This document shows positions 8,027 through 16,390 of a DNA stretch of 64,000 nt, one piece after another. Under the pieces are notes generated by a model that made no database searches, had not been told where the DNA came from, and was given only the letters and a program-made list of their open reading frames with translations. The stretch lies in contig NZ_CP162490.1 in assembly GCF_041245805.1 (NCBI RefSeq), positions 4,875,001-4,939,000 on the forward strand, written 5' to 3'. A program made the position numbers and the translations under genes. Position 1 is the stretch's first letter. The number at the start of each line of letters is the position of its first letter. Source of the DNA: Xanthomonas sp. DAR 34887. GTDB lineage: Bacteria; Pseudomonadota; Gammaproteobacteria; Xanthomonadales; Xanthomonadaceae.

Positions 8027-9541
8027 TCACAACCGCTCGATGATCTCGGGATTGGTGGAGCTTAGATTAGACTCAATGAAGGCGCGGATCCTGGCCTTAT
8101 CCGTAGTGCCGGCTGTGGCAACTTCATGCAGGAAGGTCTGACTGGGCGTCCGGTCAAGTGAGCCTACAGCCCCCGCACCTGCTGGAAAAATCATGAGGGC
8201 GTCACGATGGAGAAAGCGATGACGTTCCTGGGCCTTGGCGAAGTCGACACTGAACATCTCGTCACCATGCAGGAAGTAGCCGTTACGGGCATCCGCCACT
8301 TCCATGTAGCGTCCCTCGTAAAACGTTGCCGCGTCTTGGTGCCAATTCGTCATTTTGGGGCGCGGCGTTATCTGGCCATCGGGGTCTGTCACCTCGAACG
8401 GATCGTCCGCCGCGAGTAGCAGTACAAAAAAGCTTTGCCATTCACCAGGATATTTATAGCAAATCAGCTTCTCGACGCAGCACTCGTAAATCCTGTGCAG
8501 CAGCCAGCGACCACTTTCCAACCTGGAGAACGCCCCCAATTCGTTATCCCCGCCGTCGGATAGCACATACCAGAATTCTTTGGGATCGCACCGGTTAGAA
8601 AATTTCGTAAGGAACCGATTGATAGTTGCTTGATCGCTCGTTTCATAAACTTCGGGAATTCGCGGAATCGACTCCCTAAAAGCCTCGTCCAAATCCCTGA
8701 TAGGTTTCCAGACATCCCGAGCTGGGTTTCGTGCCCGATATTCGAATTCTCCTAGATCACCCATGCTCTGGAAGCGGCGCTTGGGATCATCCTGAATGCA
8801 GTTGTCGATGATCTTGTCGAGGAGCTCCAACTCCTTATGCGGGCCCAAATAAGCCTGGCGCCCGCCGCCACGAACAAATGAGCCGCGGACATACCAATTC
8901 AAAACCTGGCCAAGGGCGAAAACATCCATCGTCGGTGCGGCAGGCGTCTTAGGATTCAGTTGTTCCGGGGCGCAGCAAGCAAAATTTGCTAGCCGTTCTG
9001 ATCCTTCAGTCTTGGCCTCACGCGCGTACAGATCATCAGCAAAGTGGGCTATGCCCAAGTCGCCAACCACGAACGTATCTTTCTGCTGATCGAAAAAAAT
9101 GTTCTGCGGCTTGATGTCGCGATGAACAATGCCATGCTCGTGCAGGTGCTCAATGCCGGCGCGAAGAGCCCGCAGCAGCTTCCATCCGTAATCTGCCTTA
9201 ATGGAATCACTCTCGGCAACAATGCTTCCGAGCGCATGCAAGCTCGCCTGGTAACGCTTCATCACGATCAAGGAATAGTCAGCCCCCTCAATGTGCGTCC
9301 GGTCAAGGTGATAGGCTTGTGATACGTTGACGTGACTAGGAATTTGCGCAGCGCAAAAGTACTCATCCCGGAAACGAGCCAAGGGACCGGCGCGCTGTTG
9401 CGACAGGAACTTGACGGCGTACTTCAGGTTGCCTTTCTTGAAGGCAAGCACCTTGGCGTTGCCCCCCTCGCCGATGTTTCCCTCGTAGGCGAACTCGCCG
9501 ACCGCTGTCACCAGGGCATTCTTCTTGAAGTACTTGATCAT
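8027..9541 (-). CDS. Hanks-type serine/threonine protein kinase
   Basis: The 504-residue protein has an N-terminal eukaryotic-like kinase domain (about 15-275): glycine loop GEGGNAKV (24-31), K44 in AVKF, the catalytic loop HRDIKPQN (140-147), a metal-binding DLG (161-163) in place of DFG, APE (191-193) and the D206 helix anchor. All catalytic residues are present. The C-terminal 230 residues have no membrane segment and no PASTA or other repeat I recognise; they may sense a trigger or bind a substrate. Stand-alone cytosolic kinases of this kind occur in bacterial anti-phage defence (for example Stk2), which fits its place beside TIR and HEPN genes. Kinase activity is well supported; a defence role is inference. 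Confidence 0.85.
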   Translation of the reverse strand: MIKYFKKNALVTAVGEFAYEGNIGEGGNAKVLAFKKGNLKYAVKFLSQQRAGPLARFRDEYFCAAQIPSHVNVSQAYHLDRTHIEGADYSLIVMKRYQASLHALGSIVAESDSIKADYGWKLLRALRAGIEHLHEHGIVHRDIKPQNIFFDQQKDTFVVGDLGIAHFADDLYAREAKTEGSERLANFACCAPEQLNPKTPAAPTMDVFALGQVLNWYVRGSFVRGGGRQAYLGPHKELELLDKIIDNCIQDDPKRRFQSMGDLGEFEYRARNPARDVWKPIRDLDEAFRESIPRIPEVYETSDQATINRFLTKFSNRCDPKEFWYVLSDGGDNELGAFSRLESGRWLLHRIYECCVEKLICYKYPGEWQSFFVLLLAADDPFEVTDPDGQITPRPKMTNWHQDAATFYEGRYMEVADARNGYFLHGDEMFSVDFAKAQERHRFLHRDALMIFPAGAGAVGSLDRTPSQTFLHEVATAGTTDKARIRAFIESNLSSTNPEIIERL

Positions 9542-10123
9542 GGTGATTCTCTACGCTACTGTCCCGCTCTAGAGTGCGCGAAAATCACGCGCATTCTGCA
9601 GCGCATGGTCCCGTAGCACTCACCCCTAGCTTCGATCGAATATTGGGATTCGCAGGCGGCGATGTCAACGCTGGGAGTGGCAGTTTCAGACGCACCTAGA
9701 GAGTTGGACGGCAAGTTTCTGCGGCCGTTTTGGGTCGTAGGCGGGCATGAGAACTCGTCGAACCATCAAGCGTCCAGATAAGGATCAGTTCGAATCGTGA
9801 CCAGATTGAAGAGTAACGGATAGCGCCAGCTGACTCAGGCTAGATCGCCATCGGGTGCGTCGTTGCGGTGGCGGTTTAGTGTGGTAGTGGCCAGAGTCGT
9901 TGGCCGTCACGAAGCACCTAGTACGTTTATGGCGCTGGGAGGGGGCGTTACCGGCGTGTGTGATCACCCTTGCCAGAGGCAGCACGACGCGTTAGGCGTA
10001 AGGGAAGCGCGGCGGAGGCAGTTCGCCGCGGCAAGCCGGTCCGGCTCGAGATCGCAGTGCTTTGATTTGCCGCGCTGACCGGCCGGTCCGTGCAAGCCAG
10101 CTTTCCTACGCCGGGAGTTGCCG
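9542..10123. other. Non-coding stretch
   Basis: About 580 bp between the divergent kinase gene and the phospholipase-like fragment. No gene is supported. The first part should carry the kinase promoter; no recognisable operator was seen. Confidence 0.35.
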
Positions 10124-10497
10124 ATGCGCACCGACACCAAGTCCGATGGCCCGCTACGAGTTCGCGCCATGGCGGGTGCCCAAGTTGCCCTCATGACCAT
10201 GGACTTGGCTGAGTCCGCTCGCAAGGACTTTCGCGGCTTCGCCGTCAAACAGCGCGTCAAGGGCAGCAACCAGCCAGCGCGCTGGCTGGAAGGCATCAAA
10301 TACTTCAAGGACGTGGTGAGCAACTTCACCCCGGGCCAGGAATTCAAATCCCGCGACCAGCCCTTTCAAAGCTGTGGTCGAGCTCCGAGTGCAAAGCCTG
10401 CGGGTGTGCGCCTACGAATTCACATACCAGCCGGCGCCGCTCACGCTCAAACGCGGCGTGGACGTGCGGATCACCTATCAATGGATAAGGACGTAGC
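10124..10497 (+). pseudogene. Decayed phospholipase-D-like N-terminal fragment
   Basis: The ATG at 10124 opens a frame reading FRGFAVKQRVKG, then WLEGIKYFKD, which resembles the N-terminal region found before the HKD motifs of some Xanthomonas PLD-like proteins. Around 10368 the similarity continues in another frame (PFKAVVELRVQ, YEFTYQPAP, RGVDVRITYQW) and ends at a TAG about 10497. This indicates a frameshift, and no HKD catalytic motif follows. The fragment is too short for an active phospholipase. The family link rests on pattern memory and is moderate. Confidence 0.4.
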
Positions 10498-10593
10498 GGC
10501 GTCGTACCTGAGGACGAGGCTCGCAAGAAGCGCAGCGCTGCCGCAAAGGCGCGCAAGAGCGGCTGAACCTGAATCCACCACGAGGAGTGCGAC

Positions 10594-11631
10594 ATGCGTA
10601 CCCAAATAATGGTTTTCCTGGCCGGCCTCAGTGTGGCCGTCGCTCCGACATTGGTTTACGCCACCGATCCCCCCGCGGCAATGAAGTTGGGGACGGACGC
10701 AGCGATTCCCAGCTATCGCAACGTGGAAGCAGATGCGTCGCCACCGTCCATCACCCTCCGGCGCCTGGAGTCGGCGCCGGCGTCCAAGTACGCTCGCCAT
10801 GAGGATTTGCGCGACGTGATCTCGGCTTTGGAGTCGTCGAACGTGAAGACCCTCGTGGTCTTTGATATCGACGACACCCTGCTCACGGAGCCGGAGTTCT
10901 TCGGCTCCGACTCCTGGTACGAATGGCAATATCGGATGGCCAAGGCGGCGCCGAAGGGCACTCGGCCGCCCGGGTATGTGCCATGCACGTTTGACGTCAT
11001 CGCTCTGAATCAGGAGGCGGCGCGACAAAATTTCACCCAAGCCGATGCTGTCGCCATCTTCAACTCCATCGAGACGGATAAAATCCTGATTACGTCACGC
11101 TCCCCGGTGTCGCGTGGCGCCACCGAGCGCGAACTGACCCAACGCCGTGATGAGAAGATGCCCGGCTACGCGTTACCGCCGCACTTGGCAGGCACCGACA
11201 TGGGCTGGATGTACACCATCACGATCGGGGATCGCACGGTCGACATGAGTTACCATCACGGCCTATTCATGACCAACGGAGCGAATAAAGGTCTGGCGCT
11301 GCGTGATCTATTGCGCCGCCTGGGAAAAGAGTACGGCTTCCGCCCGGAATACAAGCGCATCATCATGGCCGACGATGGTGAAAATAACATCACAAACATG
11401 GACCTCGCCTTGCGCGGATCGGGCATCGAATTCGTGCCGATCTGGTACACCAAGGTGATCAAGCAGGTACCGACCGACGCGCCGGACGACTCTCTCAGGG
11501 TAGCGTCTAACGCGCGCTGGGAGAAACTAGCGGCGTTCTGGCGAGAAGCCTTTCCCGATCGCTTCAACGTGATCAAGAACCAGAATCAGTGCCACTACGG
11601 TGGGCTCATTACCGGTGTAATTCCCGACTGA
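10594..11631 (+). CDS. Secreted DUF2608 HAD-like protein
   Basis: This 345-residue protein starts with a signal peptide (about 1-23, cleavage near VYA-TD) and has a HAD-type phosphatase motif I, VVFDIDDTLL, with D91 and D93. Later blocks include ITSRSP (motif II region), GANKGLALRDLL with the motif III lysine and IIMADDGENNITNM (motif IV). This arrangement matches DUF2608, a family frequent in Legionella and Coxiella and scattered in other proteobacteria. An exported acid-phosphatase-like activity is plausible; the substrate is unknown. A strong GAGGAG lies 6 bases before the ATG. It sits at the right edge of the island, beside a decayed gene. Confidence 0.8.
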   Translation: MRTQIMVFLAGLSVAVAPTLVYATDPPAAMKLGTDAAIPSYRNVEADASPPSITLRRLESAPASKYARHEDLRDVISALESSNVKTLVVFDIDDTLLTEPEFFGSDSWYEWQYRMAKAAPKGTRPPGYVPCTFDVIALNQEAARQNFTQADAVAIFNSIETDKILITSRSPVSRGATERELTQRRDEKMPGYALPPHLAGTDMGWMYTITIGDRTVDMSYHHGLFMTNGANKGLALRDLLRRLGKEYGFRPEYKRIIMADDGENNITNMDLALRGSGIEFVPIWYTKVIKQVPTDAPDDSLRVASNARWEKLAAFWREAFPDRFNVIKNQNQCHYGGLITGVIPD

Positions 11632-12040
11632 GCACCCTGCCTTACCGTAGGATATGGAGGAATCCTGGGCCCGGTTATACGACTTATCCACAAAGTACCG
11701 AACGGTGAGCTTTCCCCTGATACAGGCCGATATTAGGGCGACGGGGCCCGGCTAACAAGTCAGCGCATAACCGGACCCAGCGGTAGGCGCGGCGACCTCC
11801 ACAAGCTCGCGCCGGTAGAAGTGCGGATGTCCGCTTTGGGTCGTAAGGAGCCCTTCCCTACCCCCCGATAAATTTTCTGTATCGAGCTACCGCGCGGCCC
11901 AGCGTACTACGAGGCCGGGGTCAGCATGAAACAAAAAAAGGGGGCTCATGAAGAGCCCCCTTTTTAATTTTTCAGAAAAACTACTACAGAAGATGAATCT
12001 CTGACGGCCAGCGCTCCAGAGTAGTGCATCAGTAAATCCC
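11632..12040. other. Intergenic stretch at the island-backbone junction
   Basis: The 400-bp spacer has no gene. It contains a strong bidirectional terminator (11935-11965) and leads into three tandem 22-bp repeats. Sequence around 11827 (TGTCCGCTTTGGGTCG) echoes scraps seen at 7780 and 9720. Confidence 0.4.
11935..11965. terminator. Bidirectional rho-independent terminator
   Basis: Stem arms AAAAAGGGGGCTC and GAGCCCCCTTTTT flank a 5-base loop, giving A- and T-tracts on both sides. It can end transcripts from the DUF2608 gene (plus) and from nrdJb (minus), although it lies about 175 bp beyond the nrdJb stop. Confidence 0.85.
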
Positions 12041-12106
12041 ACTAGCAGCTTATGCCTGTCCGACTAGCAGCTTATGCTTATCCAAGTATCAGCTTATGCC
12101 TATCCG
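12041..12106 (+). repeat. Three tandem 22-bp repeats
   Basis: Three back-to-back 22-bp units start at 12041, 12063 and 12085 and share the core AGCAGCTTATGCCTGTCC with one to three changes each (TTATCC, then ATCAGC and CTATCC). The 22-bp period is about two DNA helix turns. They lie just 3' of nrdJb, where no promoter is expected for known genes. Purpose unknown. Confidence 0.8.
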
Positions 12107-12140
12107 CACAGATACCTTTGGAGACATCATATGTGTCCTT

Positions 12141-12980
12141 TTACCCGCACTTCGAATACCCACAATTCAAACAAGTAGCACACCCGTCCATGATCACCAG
12201 GGCCTTGGTGTTGCACTTGTGGCACATCGTGGCCGACGGCGGGAAGCTCGCGCCGTCGCCGGTGACGGCGATGTCTTCTTCGTGGTCGGCGGTGGAGTCG
12301 CTTGAAACCGTACCCTCATCCGCCCTGCGGGCACCTTCTCCCGCAGGAGAAGGAACAGCCTTGCCTACTTCACTGTTTTTTTTTGAGCGCTCTTCGTACT
12401 GCTTGCGCTTTTCGTTGATCAGCGCGCGCTGGTGGTCGCTCATCTCCGGGTCGTGCAGCAGGCCGATGGACTTCATGTGCTCTTCGACGATGCTGCCCAG
12501 TTCGGCGACCAGGGAGGGCATGTACACGCCGCCGGCCTTGAAGTAGCCGCCCTTGGGGTCGAACACGGCCTTCATTTCGTCGACCAGGAAGGTGACGTCG
12601 CCGCCCTTGCGGAACACGGCGGACATGATGCGGGTCAGCGCCACGATCCACTGGAAGTGTTCCATGGACTTGGAGTTGACGAAGATCTCGAACGGGCGGC
12701 GCAGTTCGTGCTCGGTGCCGGCGTTGAGCACGATGTCGTTGAGGGTCACGTACATGGCGTGTTCCACCAACGGCGATTTGATCTTGTAGGTGCTGCCGAT
12801 CAGCACGTCCGGGCGCTCGATGCGCTCGTGCATGTGGATGATGTTGTCCACCGGCACTTCGGCCTCGGCGGTGGCGCGGTCGATCGACGCGGCGGGCACC
12901 GGTGGCGCCGCTTCGCGCGCCTTGTCTTCGGCGGTGACGACGGCGTAGCCCTTGATTTTCTTGTCGATCTTGACGGCCAT
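12141..12980 (-). CDS. nrdJb: Class II ribonucleotide reductase, C-terminal subunit NrdJb
   Basis: The 279-residue product is the small half of a split adenosylcobalamin-dependent ribonucleotide reductase. It has a TSCPD-type domain (about 30-185; NIIHMHERIERPDVLIGSTYKI, HAMYVTLND, FEIFVNSKSMEHFQW) and a C-terminal cysteine cluster (CHKC, CATCLNC, C near the end) that can re-reduce the catalytic core, as the C-terminal cysteines of one-piece enzymes do. P. aeruginosa is known to have the same NrdJa/NrdJb split. I start at the ATG at 12980 (MAVKIDKK); upstream in-frame residues look non-coding. The linker before the cysteine tail includes translated intergenic repeat sequence (SPAGEGARRADEG). 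The histone-like gene lies between it and nrdJa. Confidence 0.88.
   Translation of the reverse strand: MAVKIDKKIKGYAVVTAEDKAREAAPPVPAASIDRATAEAEVPVDNIIHMHERIERPDVLIGSTYKIKSPLVEHAMYVTLNDIVLNAGTEHELRRPFEIFVNSKSMEHFQWIVALTRIMSAVFRKGGDVTFLVDEMKAVFDPKGGYFKAGGVYMPSLVAELGSIVEEHMKSIGLLHDPEMSDHQRALINEKRKQYEERSKKNSEVGKAVPSPAGEGARRADEGTVSSDSTADHEEDIAVTGDGASFPPSATMCHKCNTKALVIMDGCATCLNCGYSKCG
12312..12353. repeat. Intergenic-type repeat inserted in frame in nrdJb
   Basis: The sequence CCCTCATCCGCCCTGCGGGC followed by ACCTTCTCCCGCAGGAGAAGG is a hairpin-forming element of the type common between Xanthomonas genes. A related copy at 57888-57966 shares both its beginning (ACCCTC-TCCG) and its end (GAGAAGG-AACAGCC). 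Here it is read through as part of the NrdJb linker without breaking the frame. Confidence 0.65.
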
Positions 12981-13073
12981 GATGCGTTCCTGATGTGCGT
13001 GTCGTGTTGGGGGGCGCGTCCCGCGCCCTGCCCCTCTCCCGCGCACGGGAGAGGGGATGCAGCGTGGGACGGC

Positions 13074-13778
13074 TTACTTCCTGGCGCGGGTGGCCGCAGC
13101 CTTCTTGCCGGCGCTCTTGCGCACGGCGGTCTTCTTCACCGCGGCGGTCTTCTTGGCAACCTTGGCGGTGCTCTTCTTGGCGGCCTTGGCGACCTTCTTC
13201 ACTGCCTTCTTGGCGACGGCCTTGCGTGCGCCGACGCTCTTCTTGACCGCGGTCTTCTTGGCGGCGACCGACTTCTTGGCCACGGCCTTCTTCGCGGCGA
13301 CCTTCTTGGCCGCTTTCTTCGGCGCGGCCTTCTTCGCGACCGCCTTCTTGGCCGGGGCCTTCTTCACTGCGGCCTTCTTGGTGGCCGCCTTCTTGGTGGC
13401 GGCTTTCTTGGCCGGCGCCTTCTTCGCCGTCGCCTTCTTGGCGGTCTTCTTGCCGGTCTTGGTCAGCGCGGCGGCTTCGGACTGGGCGCTGGCCTTGGCC
13501 GCTTCCAGCTTCTTGCGCGCGCTGGCGACGGTCTTCTTCACCGACTTGCCGGCCTTCTCCGCCCGCTTGGCCACGGCCTTCTCGGCCTGCTTGACCGCCT
13601 TGCGGGTCTTGGCGACCTGGTCCTGCACGCGCTTCTGCACGTTCTCGGCGGTCTGCTTGACGCTGGCGACGGCGTCGCTGGCGGTGGCGGCGATCGCTTC
13701 GCCCATGTTGCTGGCGGTCTCTTTCACGTTCTCGGCGACTTGCGTCAGCGTCGCCGTCACACCATTACCGTTGCTCAT
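13074..13778 (-). CDS. Histone H1-like Lys/Ala-rich protein
   Basis: The 234-residue protein has an N-terminal part (1-75) with amphipathic heptads (VAENVKETA, VASVKQTAENVQKRV) like phasin or apolipoprotein-type helices. From residue about 108 a tail is made almost only of KKA, KKAAPKKA and KKAVAKK repeats, as in AlgP/AlgR3 and eukaryotic histone H1 tails. Such tails bind DNA non-specifically and may compact the nucleoid; a polyphosphate- or PHA-granule role is also possible given the helical N-terminus. It lies between nrdJa and nrdJb on the same strand, with about 90 and 190 bp to either side, so co-transcription is possible. Low sequence complexity invites length variation between strains. 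Confidence 0.85.
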   Translation of the reverse strand: MSNGNGVTATLTQVAENVKETASNMGEAIAATASDAVASVKQTAENVQKRVQDQVAKTRKAVKQAEKAVAKRAEKAGKSVKKTVASARKKLEAAKASAQSEAAALTKTGKKTAKKATAKKAPAKKAATKKAATKKAAVKKAPAKKAVAKKAAPKKAAKKVAAKKAVAKKSVAAKKTAVKKSVGARKAVAKKAVKKVAKAAKKSTAKVAKKTAAVKKTAVRKSAGKKAAATRARK

Positions 13779-13972
13779 AAAAACCCTCCTCAGGGTGTCA
13801 GTGTTTATGTAACGCGGGCGATGCTATACCGATTGAAGCAAAGCGTGGAACCGGATGTGGCGACAAACGATGGGCGGTAGGGAAACGTTGGGGAAAGCCG
13901 CCAAGCCGCTCGCCCCGTTTCCCTGCCGCCACCCCGTCCCCGCGCCGCTGCGGAGGGACGCGAAACGCGGAC

Positions 13973-16126
13973 TCAGAACTTGCCGTAATACCCTTCTTTC
14001 AGCGCGTCGAACAGGTTGGCGGCGGTGTGCAGTTCGCCGTCGTATTCGATCTGCTCGTTGCCCTTCACTTCCACCACGCTGCCGTCTTCCAGTTCGAAAC
14101 GGTAGGTGGTGTTCTCCAGGTCCGCTTCCTTGACCAGCACGCCCTGGAAGGCGGCCGGGTTGAAGCGGAACGTGGTGCAGCCCTTCAGGCCCTGCTGGTG
14201 GGCGTAGCGGTAGATGTCCTTGAACTGCTCGTAGGGGTAGTCGGTGGGGACGTTGGCGGTCTTGGAGATGGAGCTGTCCACCCACTTCTGCGCGGCCGCC
14301 TGCACGTCCACGTGTTCCTTGGGGTGGATGTCGTCGGCGGAAATGAAGTAGTCCGGCAGCTGCGCGTCGGCGGCCTCGGCGAACGGCATCGCCTTGGGAT
14401 TGACCAGGTGGCGGTAGGCCAGCAGTTCGAAGGAGAACACGTCCACCTTCTCCTTGGACTTCTTGCCCTCGCGGATCACGTTGCGGCTGTAGTGGTGGGC
14501 GAAGCTGGGCTCGATGCCGTTGGAGGCGTTGTTGGCCAGGCTCAGCGAGATGGTGCCGGTGGGGGCGATGGAGCTGTGGTGGGTGAAGCGCGCGCCCACC
14601 TCGGCCAGCTCGTCCACCAGCTCCGGCGCCACTTCGGCGATGCGCTGCATGTAGCGGCTGTACTTGGCGTGCAGCAGCTTGCCTTCGATCTGCTGGCCCA
14701 CGCGCCAGCCGTCCTTCGCCATTTCCGGGCGCTGGCGCAGCATCGCGGCGGTGACCGCGAAGGTCTCCTGCATGATCGGCGCCGGGCCCTTTTCCTTGGC
14801 CAGGCTCAACGCGGTTTCCCAGCCGGCCACGGCCATCTCGCGGGCGATGGCTTCGGTGAATTCGCAGGAGGCGGCGCTGCCGTACTTCATCTGCAGCATG
14901 GTCATGGTCGAGCCCAGGCCGAGGAAGCCCATGCCGTGCCGGCGCTTGCGCATGATCTCGTCGCGCTGCTGCTGCAGCGGCAGGCCGTTGACCTCGACCA
15001 CGTTGTCGAGCATGCGGGTGAACACGCGCACCACTTCCTTGTATTCCTCCCAGTCGAAGCGCGCCTGCGCGGTGAACGGGTCGCGCACGAAGTTGGTGAG
15101 GTTGATCGAGCCGAGCAGGCAGGCGCCGTACGGCGGCAGCGGCTGCTCGCCGCAGGGGTTGGTGGCGCGGATGTTCTCGCACCACCAGTTGTTGTTCATC
15201 TCGTTGACGCGGTCGATCAGGATGAAGCCCGGCTCGGCGTAGTCGTAGGTGGAGACCATGATCATGTCCCACAGGTGGCGGGCGCGGATCTGCCCGTACA
15301 CCTTGCACGCGACCAGGCCGTCGTCGCGCACGATGTAGTTGCTGTGGGTGGGCCAGTCGCGCCAGACCACGTCGGTGGCGCTGGCCAGGTCGATGTCGGC
15401 CTCTTCCTTGCGATTCACCGGGAACACCAGCGGCCAGTCGGCGTCGTTCTCCACCGCCTGCATGAAGCCGTCGGTGATCAGCAGCGACAGGTTGAACTGG
15501 CGCAGGCGCCCGTCCTCGCGCTTGGCGCGGATGAAGTCTTTGACGTCCGGATGCGACACGTCGAAGGTGCCCATCTGCGCGCCGCGGCGGCCGCCGGCCG
15601 AGGACACGGTGAAGCACATCTTGTCGAAGATATCCATGAACGACATCGGCCCGGAGGTGTAGGCGCCGGCACCGGCCACGAACGCGCCGCGCGGGCGCAG
15701 CGTGCTGAACTCGTAACCGATGCCGCAGCCAGCCTTGAGGGTCAGCCCGGCTTCGTGGACCTTCTCCAGAATGCCGTCCATCGAATCGGTGATGGTGCCC
15801 GACACGGTGCAGTTGATGGTGCTGGTGGCCGGCTTGTGTTCCTGCGCGCCGGCGTTGGAGGTGATGCGCCCGGCCGGGATCGCGCCGCGGCGCAGCGCCC
15901 AGGCGAACCGCTCGAACCAGTAGGCGCGCTTTTCCTCGGTGGCCTCGGCATCGGCCAGCGCGCGCGCCACGCGCTGGTAGGTGCCGTCGATGTCGGCATC
16001 CAGCGGGTCGCCCTGCTTGGTCTTCAGGCGGTACTTCTTGTCCCAGATGTCCTGCGACGCAGGCTGCATCGGGATGGGGTTCTGCTTGGATTCGGTCTGG
16101 ACGACTTCCAGGCGCACCGTGCTCAT
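13973..16126 (-). CDS. nrdJa: Class II ribonucleotide reductase, catalytic subunit NrdJa
   Basis: The 717-residue catalytic half of adenosylcobalamin-dependent ribonucleotide reductase converts ribonucleotides to deoxyribonucleotides with a B12-derived thiyl radical. C106 (NCTVSG) is one redox cysteine, N323-P-C325-G-E327 is the radical/acid centre in NPCGEQPLPPYGAC, and SIAPTGTISLSLANNASNGIEP is the phosphate-binding region. The product ends (EGYYGKF) without a C-terminal CxxC, which NrdJb supplies instead. The start follows directly from the conserved N-terminus. Two NrdR-type boxes spaced by 31 bp lie about 220-265 bp upstream, so repression by NrdR is expected. The class II enzyme works with or without oxygen. 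Confidence 0.95.
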   Translation of the reverse strand: MSTVRLEVVQTESKQNPIPMQPASQDIWDKKYRLKTKQGDPLDADIDGTYQRVARALADAEATEEKRAYWFERFAWALRRGAIPAGRITSNAGAQEHKPATSTINCTVSGTITDSMDGILEKVHEAGLTLKAGCGIGYEFSTLRPRGAFVAGAGAYTSGPMSFMDIFDKMCFTVSSAGGRRGAQMGTFDVSHPDVKDFIRAKREDGRLRQFNLSLLITDGFMQAVENDADWPLVFPVNRKEEADIDLASATDVVWRDWPTHSNYIVRDDGLVACKVYGQIRARHLWDMIMVSTYDYAEPGFILIDRVNEMNNNWWCENIRATNPCGEQPLPPYGACLLGSINLTNFVRDPFTAQARFDWEEYKEVVRVFTRMLDNVVEVNGLPLQQQRDEIMRKRRHGMGFLGLGSTMTMLQMKYGSAASCEFTEAIAREMAVAGWETALSLAKEKGPAPIMQETFAVTAAMLRQRPEMAKDGWRVGQQIEGKLLHAKYSRYMQRIAEVAPELVDELAEVGARFTHHSSIAPTGTISLSLANNASNGIEPSFAHHYSRNVIREGKKSKEKVDVFSFELLAYRHLVNPKAMPFAEAADAQLPDYFISADDIHPKEHVDVQAAAQKWVDSSISKTANVPTDYPYEQFKDIYRYAHQQGLKGCTTFRFNPAAFQGVLVKEADLENTTYRFELEDGSVVEVKGNEQIEYDGELHTAANLFDALKEGYYGKF

Positions 16127-16343
16127 TCTTTTCTGTTCTCCTCGAACCTGTCCCGATGGGGCGGATGGGGGGTGCCGTCCGCCGTGTCTCTTAGTTGTAT
16201 GCAGTTTGCGCTGCGCGACGACGACAGCCGCGGCAGCGCCGCCTTTCGGCCGGATGGGAATGCGCAGGGCGTTCGACCGCCCGTCTCACGTTCACGCCAT
16301 GCGTCACTGCGTGCGCCCCCTGGGCTGAAAACCCAGTGAAAAA

Positions 16344-16390
16344 CCCCTAGTTATTGGGTCGGTTTGCCGCCCTACCGCTACATGTAGTGG
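16344..16390 (-). promoter_or_regulatory. Tandem NrdR boxes upstream of nrdJa
   Basis: Two imperfect 16-bp palindromes, CCCCTAGTTATTGGGT (16344-16359) and CCGCTACATGTAGTGG (16375-16390), match the NrdR consensus (acaCwAtATaTwGtgt) at most core positions. Their starts are exactly 31 bp apart, the spacing of three helix turns known for NrdR box pairs. They lie between nrdJa (minus) and the protease gene (plus), nearer the former's expected promoter. Confidence 0.7.

Noticed and set aside
7710..8030. 106-residue minus-strand open frame downstream of the small HEPN gene
   Set aside because: Sequence looks like translated degenerate intergenic repeat (GRKRTVKCPGQ) and overlaps the kinase stop.
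1..12100. Integrase or transposase for the island
   Set aside because: No tyrosine or serine recombinase motif was found in any frame within the window; mobility genes may lie to the left.
14027..16339. 770-residue open frame opposite nrdJa
   Set aside because: It is a shadow of a high-GC gene on the other strand; composition is A/G/R/V-rich without motifs, while nrdJa has all catalytic residues.
16127..16343. Cobalamin riboswitch before the B12-dependent reductase
   Set aside because: I found no B12-box-like sequence or typical folded region; NrdR boxes explain regulation better.
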